A stretch of DNA of 36,248 nt from Nonomuraea zeae. GTDB lineage: Bacteria; Actinomycetota; Actinomycetes; Streptosporangiales; Streptosporangiaceae. How positions within the stretch are numbered: position 1 is the stretch's first letter; each line of letters opens with the position of its first letter. Below the pieces are notes generated by a model, which worked only from the letters and a program-made list of their open reading frames with translations, did not search any database and was not told the origin of the DNA. The stretch lies in assembly GCF_005889725.1 (NCBI RefSeq), contig NZ_VCKX01000112.1, positions 1-36,248 of the forward strand, given 5' to 3'. Made by a program: the position numbers and the translations under genes. Below, in pieces: positions 30,392 to 36,248 of the stretch.

Positions 30392-31372
30392 TCAGGGGCG
30401 GATCGCGCCGAGGAGGCGGTTGCGCCAGTAGGCGTCGAGGGGGACCACCTTGACGACGTCCCCGGTCTGCGGCGCGTGGACGATCTTCCCGTTCCCCGCG
30501 TACATGCCCACGTGCCCCAGCCCCTTGCTGAACAGCAGGTCACCGGGCTGCAGCGCGGTCAACGGGACGCGGCGGCCGGCGCCCCAGCTCCACTGGGTCC
30601 AGGTCGTACGGGGTAACGAGACGCCCGCGGTGCGCCAGGCGGCCTGGGTCAGGCCCGAGCAGTCGAAGGAGCCCGGCCCCGTGGCACCGTACCGGTACGG
30701 CTTGCCCACCTGGGCGAAGGCGAACTGGAGCGCCACGCGGGCGTTGCCCGAGGCCGGGCCGGTGTACCTGATGCCCGTGCTGCCGGGGTTGCCGGTCCGG
30801 TAGGCGCCCAGCCGGCGCAGGAGCCGGGTCTGCTCGGCGACCAGCCTGTCGGCCTCGGTCTTCTGGTCGCCCACCTTGTCGCGCGCTGCCTCGGCCTCCG
30901 CCAGCGCTCGCCGGGCCGTGTCGCGCCTGGTGCGCAGGTCCTTCGTGGCCGCCTCGAAGGCGCGCAGCTTCGCCGCCCTGCTCTGCGCGAGCTGGTCGAG
31001 CGAGGCCAGGCCGCTCAGAACGGTCTCCGGGCTGCCCTGGGCGACGAACCGCTCCCAGCCCCAGTACGGGCCCGACTGGTAGTCGCTGACCGCCGCCGTG
31101 ACGAGATCGCTGCGCAGGACCTCCGCCTGCGCGTCCTTCTCCGCCAGCTCGTCGTTGAGCACGTCGTACTTCTTCTTGGCCGTCTTGTAAGCCTCGGTGG
31201 CCTGGTTGTACCGCTCGACCACCTGATCGGCCCGTTCGTTCAGCTTGACCAGCTTGGCCCTGGCCTGGGCGGGCGACGGATCGGCGACGGCGGCGCCGGG
31301 GCCGGCGAGTAACGCGGCCGATGCCAGGGCCGTGGCGGCTGCGGTTCGTCCAAGCCTTTTCGGCATGGTCAC
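30392..31372 (-). CDS. Secreted NlpC/P60 peptidoglycan hydrolase with coiled coil
   Basis: A 326-residue exported cell-wall hydrolase of the RipA-like layout. GTG 31372 is preceded by AGGAGG at seven bases (ATG two codons later is less well spaced). Signal peptide residues 1-30 (cleavage AVA before Asp). A long coiled coil covers about residues 35-205 (KLVKLNERADQVVERYNQATEAYKTAKKKY and similar heptads). The NlpC/P60 domain at about 215-326 has catalytic Cys238 in FDCSGL, His287 in GHVGMY and the third polar residue region KIVHAP. It should cleave within peptide stems of peptidoglycan, with the coiled coil holding it in check or to partners. Only 94 bases separate it from the gene upstream on the same strand. 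Confidence 0.93.
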   Translation of the reverse strand: MTMPKRLGRTAAATALASAALLAGPGAAVADPSPAQARAKLVKLNERADQVVERYNQATEAYKTAKKKYDVLNDELAEKDAQAEVLRSDLVTAAVSDYQSGPYWGWERFVAQGSPETVLSGLASLDQLAQSRAAKLRAFEAATKDLRTRRDTARRALAEAEAARDKVGDQKTEADRLVAEQTRLLRRLGAYRTGNPGSTGIRYTGPASGNARVALQFAFAQVGKPYRYGATGPGSFDCSGLTQAAWRTAGVSLPRTTWTQWSWGAGRRVPLTALQPGDLLFSKGLGHVGMYAGNGKIVHAPQTGDVVKVVPLDAYWRNRLLGAIRP

Positions 31373-31466
31373 TGCGATGCCTCCTGAACCACCAGACTTG
31401 GGGCGAAATGCGTCGGTTCATGGGGAGGTACGCGCACTGCACCCGGCGCGTTCACCCCCATGCCGA

Positions 31467-32843
31467 TCAGGTGGTGATGGGCAGCCCGGCGCCGGCCGCC
31501 GCGCCGAACTCGTCGTCGATGAGCACGACGGTGCGGCCCGCCCTGGCCAGCAGCGAGGCCGCGACGGTGGCGCGATAGCCGCTGCCGCAGTGCACCCAGA
31601 CCGTGCCTCGCGGGAGCTCATCGATGCGTCGTTCGAGGTCGGGGAGCGGCAGGTGGGTGGCGCCGTCGATGTGGCCGGCCCGCCACTCGTTGCTCAGCCG
31701 CACGTCCAGGATCACCTCGGGCGCGTCGCCGGCGAGAGCGGCGGCCAGGTCCGCGAAGGTCGCGGTGGGGAGGGTGCGCAGCTGCGCCGGGTCGGCGGCG
31801 AGGTCCCGCGGCCGGCCCGTCGCGGCGGCGGCGACCCGGTCGATGCCGATGCGGGTCAGCTCGCGCTGGGCGGCGGTGATCTGCTCGGGCGTCTCGCCGA
31901 TCAGGGTCACGGGGGAGCCCCAGCCGAGGAGCCAGCCCAGCCAGGTGGCCGGTGACCCGTCCAGCCCGAGGCCGATCGTGCCGGCCAGATGGGAGGCCGC
32001 GTACGCCGTACGGTGCCGCAGGTCCACCACCCACTCGCCGGCGTCCAGCCGTTCGCGCAGCTCCCCGGCGCCGGCCCGCGCGGGAGGGCGCAGATCCACC
32101 GGCTCGGGGCCGGTCCGGTTGATGGCGCCCACGTGGGCGTAATAGGCGGGATACACGCCCAGGCCCGCCAGCGTCTCGGTGACGAAGTCGTCCTCGGCGA
32201 GGCGCAGCGCCGGGTTGGTCCGGCTCTCGCGTTCGATGGTGGAGCAGTCGCCGGAGGTCTGGGCGGCCGAGCAGAAGCTGCCGAACCCGTGCGTGGGCCA
32301 GATCGCCGCGCCGCCCGGCAGCAGGCCGGCGAGCCTGCGCGCGGAGGCGTGCTGCTCCCTGGCCAGCGGCTCGGTGTGCTGCTCGCCGAGCAGGTCGGTG
32401 CGGCCGGTCGTGCCGATCAGCAGGGATCCGCCGGTGAAGACGCCTTCGGCCCCGGCCGGGCGCTCCAGGACGTAGGAGAGGTGGTGGAAGGTGTGGCCGG
32501 GCGTGGCCAGCGCGCGCAGGCGCAGCGCCGGTGAGACCTCGACGGTGTCGCCGTCGGCGAGCGGCGTGTGGTCGAACGGCACCTTGTCGGCCGCCGCGAC
32601 GGAGTACCGGGCGCCGGTGAGCCTGGCCAGCTCCAGGCCGCCGGAGACGTAGTCGTTGTGCAGATGCGTCTCGACGATGTGGGTGACGCGGACGCCGAGC
32701 CGGCCCGCCAGGGCGAGGACGCGGTCGACGTCGCGTTGCGGATCGACGACGACCGCCGAGCCGCCGTCGGTGGCCAGGTAACTGCGATCCCCCAGCGACG
32801 AGGTCTCGATCACGTGCACGCCCGCCCCGTTGTCACTCAACAC
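31467..32843 (-). CDS. Metallo-beta-lactamase fold / rhodanese fusion (persulfide dioxygenase-like)
   Basis: A 458-residue protein if started at GTG 32843; GTG 32819 and GTG 32906 are alternatives. Residues about 8-245 are an MBL domain: metal motif THLHNDY (His60, His62, Asp64; Tyr65 replaces the usual His of HxHxDH), TPGHTFHHLSY, FTGGSLLIGTTGRTD and THGFGSFC. Two rhodanese domains follow: the first (about 268-360) lacks an active-site Cys (TLIGETPEQ), the second (about 370-458) has VWVHCGSGYR with Cys419. The domain order matches fusions that oxidise glutathione or other thiol persulfides and transfer sulfur. Cytoplasmic, alone in its unit. The role in sulfide detoxification is inference from family. 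Confidence 0.88.
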   Translation of the reverse strand: MLSDNGAGVHVIETSSLGDRSYLATDGGSAVVVDPQRDVDRVLALAGRLGVRVTHIVETHLHNDYVSGGLELARLTGARYSVAAADKVPFDHTPLADGDTVEVSPALRLRALATPGHTFHHLSYVLERPAGAEGVFTGGSLLIGTTGRTDLLGEQHTEPLAREQHASARRLAGLLPGGAAIWPTHGFGSFCSAAQTSGDCSTIERESRTNPALRLAEDDFVTETLAGLGVYPAYYAHVGAINRTGPEPVDLRPPARAGAGELRERLDAGEWVVDLRHRTAYAASHLAGTIGLGLDGSPATWLGWLLGWGSPVTLIGETPEQITAAQRELTRIGIDRVAAAATGRPRDLAADPAQLRTLPTATFADLAAALAGDAPEVILDVRLSNEWRAGHIDGATHLPLPDLERRIDELPRGTVWVHCGSGYRATVAASLLARAGRTVVLIDDEFGAAAGAGLPITT

Positions 32844-32964
32844 GCACTCCGCTCGCCGGCTCGAACTCCTGAGACTCCTGCTGCCCGGCCGGCGCCGTAC
32901 TATCACGCGTAGTTGAGCACCGGCGTCGCCCGGCGTGCGGCGCGGGCCGGGCCGGGCCGGGGGG

Positions 32965-33228
32965 TCAGCTCTTGGACCGGCTCAGGACCGCACGGCGCCG
33001 GAACGTCTGCGCACCCGCGCGCTGCACCGCCGCCCTGGCCAGCCCGAAGATCGCGCCTTGCAGCGTGGCCGAGACGAGGACCTCCGTCCAGCCGCGCCCG
33101 AGGTCGTCGGCCTCGGGCGCCTCGTCCTGGCCCGAGGCCCGCTTCCACACCCGCCTGAAGAGCGCGGCCGCCAGCGCACCGCTCAGCAGGCTCATTCCCG
33201 TAGACAGGGTTTTCTCCATCGGGGGCAT
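32965..33228 (-). CDS. DUF4235 small membrane protein
   Basis: An 87-residue protein of the DUF4235 type. ATG at 33228 with AGGAAAGGA upstream. The first hydrophobic segment (TLSTGMSLLSGALAAALFRRVWK) is followed by an acidic loop (DEAPEADDLGRGW), a second hydrophobic segment (TEVLVSATLQGAIFGLARAAVQRAGA) and a basic end. Widely conserved in actinomycetes with no known function. Divergent from the VOC gene. Confidence 0.85.
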   Translation of the reverse strand: MPPMEKTLSTGMSLLSGALAAALFRRVWKRASGQDEAPEADDLGRGWTEVLVSATLQGAIFGLARAAVQRAGAQTFRRRAVLSRSKS

Positions 33229-33348
33229 GTTCCGTCCTTTCCTCACGAGTGTGTGCCCGTGCCCCGTGTCACGCTCCTAAACACGCGGTCCCGGCCGGTC
33301 GCGTGCCTACGATGGCCTCGTGGATCTCCAGCAGCGGGCGGTGCCTGC

Positions 33349-33750
33349 ATGGACGTGCTGAGCAGCCGGGTGCTGCTGCGGCCCGCCGAACCCGGGCGCA
33401 GCCGCCGCTTCTACGCCGAGACCCTCGGCCTGGCGGTCTACCGCGAGTTCGGCCCGCCGGACGCGCCGGGCACGGTCTTCTTCCTGGGCCAGGGCTTCCT
33501 GGAGGTCTCGGGGAAGGCTGAGTCCCCGGCTGAGTCCCCGGCCGCCGCCGGCGAGCTGTCGATCTGGCTCCAGGTGCGCGACGTCCGCCGCGAGGAGGAG
33601 CGGCTGCGGCGCGCGGGCGTCACGGTGCTGCGCGAGGCCCGATCGGAGCCCTGGGGCCTGATCGAGCTGTGGATCGCCGACCCCGACGGCCATCGCATCG
33701 TCCTGGTGGAGATCCCGCCCGACCATCCGCTGCGGCGCGACACCCGCTGA
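33349..33750 (+). CDS. VOC family protein
   Basis: A 133-residue glyoxalase/bleomycin-resistance-type protein. It has the two VOC units: VLSSRVLLRPAEPGRSRRFYAETLGLAVYREFG and LSIWLQVRDVRREEERLRRAGVTVLREARSEPWGLIELWIADPDGHRIVLVEIP. A 12-base duplication (GCTGAGTCCCCG twice, 33517-33540) adds an extra AESP unit in the middle loop. ATG 33349 has no strong ribosome binding site. Substrate unknown. Confidence 0.86.
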   Translation: MDVLSSRVLLRPAEPGRSRRFYAETLGLAVYREFGPPDAPGTVFFLGQGFLEVSGKAESPAESPAAAGELSIWLQVRDVRREEERLRRAGVTVLREARSEPWGLIELWIADPDGHRIVLVEIPPDHPLRRDTR

Positions 33751-33821
33751 GGGTGCCGGGGAGCGGCCGGGCCACCCCGTGACGTACCGCGCGATCCGGT
33801 GACGGGCGGCGCCGGGAAGGC

Positions 33822-35966
33822 TCAGCCGGAGGCCGGGCGATGCTCGATGAGGAGCAGCGCGATGTCGTCGGCGCGCCTGCCGGTGTGCGGGGCGTGGTTG
33901 ACGAGCAGGTCGCAGATCGCGTGCATGGGCTCGCTCGACGCGTGGGTCAGATGGCTGGCCAGGTCGCCGATGGCGACGTCCAGATCGATCTCGGGGGTCT
34001 CGACGAGGCCGTCGGTGTAGAGGGCGAGGACGGCCCCCGGCGGGAACGGCGCTTCGAGCGTGGGATAGTCGGCGTCGGGATCGACCCCCAGCAGCAGGCC
34101 GGCCGGCACGTCGATGATCTCGGCGGGCATGTTCGGCGGGCGCAGCAGCGGCGGCAGGTGCCCCGCGCTGGCCACGCACAGGGTGCGCAGCTGCAGGTCG
34201 AAGTGGATGAGCAGGCAGCTGGTGAACAGGTCCGTGTCCACGTCGATGAGCAGCCGGTTGGTGTGCTTGAGCACCTCGCCGGGATTGGCGCCGGCGACCG
34301 CGTGGGCGTGGATGGCGGTGCGCACCTGTCCCATGAGCGCGGCGGCCGTCATGTTGTGCCCCTGCACGTCGCCGATGACGGCCGCGGCGGAGGTGTCGTT
34401 CAGCCGGATCAGGTCGTAGAAGTCGCCGCCGATCCCGACGCCGCGGTTGGCGGGCACGTACCTGGCGGCCACCTCCAGGTCGGCGAAATCGGGCAGGCTG
34501 TTGGGCAGCAGCGTCTCCTGAAGGCTGTGGGCGAGCCGGTCCTTGGTGTCGTAGAGCAGGGCGCGGTCGAGGGCCTGGGCCGTGAGCCCCGCCAGGGCGG
34601 TGAGGCTGGAGCGCTCCTCGGCGGTGAACGTGTGGGGCTGGCCGAAGGCGAGCACGAACGTGCCGATGATCTCGTCGGAGACGGTCAGCGGCAGGAACGC
34701 CCAGGCGGCCATCTCGTCGTGCTGCACCGCCTCCGGATGGGCCTGCCGCAGCTCGTCCCAGTCGGCGAAGAACGCCGGCTCGCGGGTGCGCAGGACCTCC
34801 TCGGCCGGCGTGTGCGAGGTCAGCGGCAGGCCGTCGAACCGGTCGAGGACCTCGCTGTCATAACCATGGGAGCCGACGATCTTCATCCGGCGGCCCTCGG
34901 CGATCAGGATCGCCATGGCCTGCACCTTGAACACCGGCATCACGTGGTCGGCGACCAGCTCGACGATCTCGCGTACATTGAGCGCCCTGGTCAGGGCCGC
35001 CGCCATGTGCAGGAAGTTGTAGTACGCGTCCGCCTTCGCCATCCCGCCGGGGCCGGGATGATGCGGGTGACCGCGCGCCAGGTGATCGGCGAGGGCCGGG
35101 GTGAGGCGCAGGCTGATGCCGGTCGGATCCGGATAGAGCTTGATGTCCATCTCGCTGCCGTCGGGGCGCCGGGCCACGCAGGACGTGGGCTCCTGGCTGA
35201 CCACCGCGGCCCGGCAGCGATCCTCGAACACCGCGTCCTGCAGCCAGCTCGCCGCCTCCCACAGCGGCTTGCCCAGCAGGCCGGTAACGTCGCCGCCGAG
35301 CTGGTCGGCCGCCGTGGCGCTGACGAAGGTGATGGACCCTTCCAGGTCCACGGCGACGCAGCCCTCGCGCAGCCGGTCGAGGTAGCCGGCGGCGGAGCCG
35401 TGGTCCGGGTTCTCCGGCCGGTCCCGCGCCGGATCGAGGACGCGGGGGCCGTCCCCCGGACGCGGCGGGTCCTCGCTCTCGGCCGCCTGCCGCAGCAGCT
35501 CGCTCAGCTCGCCGCAGGCGCGTTCGATGCTCTCGCGCTCGGCGGGAGCCAGCTCGTACGGGTGCGAGGCCGGCCAGATCAGCACCAGCGAGCCCCACAC
35601 GTGCGAGTCGGTCATGATCGGCGCGGCGGCGGCCGCGAACGGGTACGGCAGCGCCAGCGCGGTCCCGGGGAAGCGCCAGGCCAGCTCCTCAGGACTGGGC
35701 ACCCAGACCAGCTGCCGGCGGCGGACGGCCGCGGCGACGGGGACTCCGGCCGTCAGCCTGACCCTTGACCACGGCTTGACGATCTGGGCCGGCAGGCCGA
35801 CCTCCGCGTCCATGAGCAGGATCTCGTCCGACTCGACGAGGAGATAGCTCGCGGCGATGTGCGCCCCCGTTTCACGGGCGGCACGGGCCAGCACCTGGTC
35901 CGACTCGTAGGCATACCGCGGGACGAGCCCGCCGGCGTCACCCTGCACGGGCTTACCCCGCTCCAC
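33822..35966 (-). CDS. SpoIIE-type PP2C phosphatase with GAF and PAS sensors
   Basis: A 714-residue signalling phosphatase. GTG 35966 is the first start; a GTG seven codons later is possible. Order: GAF-like sensor (about 20-165), PAS domain (about 195-290, DRLREGCVAVDLEGSITFVSATAADQLGG), second GAF (about 320-475), then a SpoIIE/RsbU PP2C domain (about 500-710). Metal ligands are visible: Asp515 in GGDFYDL, Asp533 in IGDVQGHNM and Asp652 in YTDGLVE. Such enzymes dephosphorylate anti-sigma-factor antagonists and so release stress or developmental sigma factors. No histidine kinase-like (RsbW) or antagonist gene is adjacent, so its partner is elsewhere. Confidence 0.93.
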   Translation of the reverse strand: MERGKPVQGDAGGLVPRYAYESDQVLARAARETGAHIAASYLLVESDEILLMDAEVGLPAQIVKPWSRVRLTAGVPVAAAVRRRQLVWVPSPEELAWRFPGTALALPYPFAAAAAPIMTDSHVWGSLVLIWPASHPYELAPAERESIERACGELSELLRQAAESEDPPRPGDGPRVLDPARDRPENPDHGSAAGYLDRLREGCVAVDLEGSITFVSATAADQLGGDVTGLLGKPLWEAASWLQDAVFEDRCRAAVVSQEPTSCVARRPDGSEMDIKLYPDPTGISLRLTPALADHLARGHPHHPGPGGMAKADAYYNFLHMAAALTRALNVREIVELVADHVMPVFKVQAMAILIAEGRRMKIVGSHGYDSEVLDRFDGLPLTSHTPAEEVLRTREPAFFADWDELRQAHPEAVQHDEMAAWAFLPLTVSDEIIGTFVLAFGQPHTFTAEERSSLTALAGLTAQALDRALLYDTKDRLAHSLQETLLPNSLPDFADLEVAARYVPANRGVGIGGDFYDLIRLNDTSAAAVIGDVQGHNMTAAALMGQVRTAIHAHAVAGANPGEVLKHTNRLLIDVDTDLFTSCLLIHFDLQLRTLCVASAGHLPPLLRPPNMPAEIIDVPAGLLLGVDPDADYPTLEAPFPPGAVLALYTDGLVETPEIDLDVAIGDLASHLTHASSEPMHAICDLLVNHAPHTGRRADDIALLLIEHRPASG

Positions 35967-36086
35967 CCTGCGGAGACATCGCTACGGAACCACCGGGACC
36001 GACCATGGCTCAACTGTAAGTGCCCATAACCGGAGCAAGAGCCCCCATTGCTGGATTCTGATGACTAAGTGGCAGGAACATGGCAT

Positions 36087-36248
36087 TTACCGACGGCGGC
36101 CTGAGGTCCGCCTGGACGGTCCCGTAATGAACTTTCCGCACAGATCGCACATCCAATCGCCCGTGGACTTGTTGACCGAGGGGGACCCGCGACAGCTGGG
36201 CGGGTACTGGCTCTGTCTCCAACACGCCCCTGCGTCGTGCGACCATAA
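36087..36248 (-). CDS. Possible 3' end of a zinc-ribbon protein, cut by the window edge
   Basis: The minus strand is open from the window edge to a TAA at 36087. The last 53 codons read like a small zinc ribbon: cysteines in GACWRQSQ and PSCRGS, then DWMCDLCGKFITG (Cys-x2-Cys) and a basic end SRRTSGRRR. The start lies outside the window. A different frame with an ATG at 36246 overlaps it but looks less protein-like. Confidence 0.4.
   Translation of the reverse strand, partial: LWSHDAGACWRQSQYPPSCRGSPSVNKSTGDWMCDLCGKFITGPSRRTSGRRR

Noticed and set aside
31373..31466. Possible ydaO-type c-di-AMP riboswitch upstream of the NlpC/P60 gene
   Set aside because: A few pieces (GGGGTGAA, GAACCGAC) recall the consensus and such genes are often so controlled, but the gap is only 94 bases, too short for the full fold, and the core GAACCCG...CAGCTAAC element is not present.
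36010..36246. A 78-codon minus-strand ORF with ATG at 36246
   Set aside because: Composition is not protein-like and it overlaps the zinc-ribbon-like frame, which has clustered Cys-x2-Cys motifs.
1..36248. A single natural-product gene cluster formed by P450s, methyltransferase, SDR, ammonia-lyase homologue and SARP regulator
   Set aside because: There is no polyketide synthase, peptide synthetase, terpene cyclase or clear peptide-modifying core enzyme, and the candidates are scattered on both strands among unrelated modules.
1..36248. Insertion sequences, integrases, tRNA or rRNA genes
   Set aside because: I saw no transposase or integrase motifs, no terminal inverted repeats with target duplications, and no cloverleaf-like tRNA sequence; a tRNA scan could not be run.

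Overview
The window reads as chromosomal DNA of a high-GC filamentous actinomycete. Protein-coding frames have strongly GC-biased third positions, GTG starts are frequent, and the gene families (SARP/AfsR-type regulator, SpoIIE-type phosphatase with GAF/PAS sensors, DeoR-controlled sugar importer without its own ATPase, erythromycin-esterase family enzyme, DUF4235) are typical of Streptosporangiaceae/Streptomyces-like bacteria. The genus is inference; no rRNA or tRNA gene was seen. It looks like an accessory or arm-like region made of many small modules with their own regulators rather than one large cluster.

Layout. (1) 1-4.2 kb: two cytochrome P450 modules facing each other, TetR-P450 on the + strand and GbsR/MarR-P450 on the - strand, with a frameshifted lipoprotein gene between them. 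(2) 4.5-5.8 kb: an erythromycin-esterase family enzyme. (3) 5.8-17.6 kb: a large carbohydrate locus around a DeoR regulator. A - strand set (PhoD-type phosphatase, F5/8-type carbohydrate-binding protein, L-arabinose/L-fucose isomerase-like enzyme) lies left of DeoR. A + strand operon (sugar-binding lipoprotein, two permeases and a 1245-residue GH106-like glycosidase, joined by 4-bp stop/start overlaps) lies right. Similar TTAACA-type elements with a 21-bp period lie in front of both arms, so one regulator probably controls both. (4) 17.6-20.3 kb: arginine deiminase and an amino-acid antiporter (arcDA). (5) 20.4-22.3 kb: a VOC protein, an AT-richer patch with two small candidate ORFs, and a deletion scar joining the C-terminal half of an ArsR regulator to an SDR lacking its N-terminus. 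(6) 22.5-25.0 kb: a predicted secreted homologue of histidine/phenylalanine ammonia-lyase with an abnormal MIO motif, then a methyltransferase. (7) 25.0-26.4 kb: a copper-type module with a CsoR-like operator and a DUF4396 membrane protein. (8) 26.5-31.4 kb: an AfsR-like regulator, a secreted SH3 protein and a secreted NlpC/P60 hydrolase. (9) 31.5-36.2 kb: MBL-rhodanese fusion, DUF4235 protein, VOC protein, multi-sensor SpoIIE phosphatase, and the 3' end of a possible zinc-ribbon gene at the right edge.

How it may work together. The best candidate for an undescribed system is the DeoR locus. An exported phosphatase/phosphodiesterase and an exported carbohydrate-binding protein could process a phosphate-bearing glycan outside the cell. 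The ABC importer would bring the fragments in, and the glycosidase, which has no signal peptide, would cut them in the cytoplasm. The isomerase would then enter the released sugar into catabolism. The substrate is not proven; a rhamnose- or 6-deoxysugar-containing phosphoglycan is a guess from the GH106-like and isomerase families. The second candidate is the exported ammonia-lyase homologue without a normal Ala-Ser-Gly cofactor triad.
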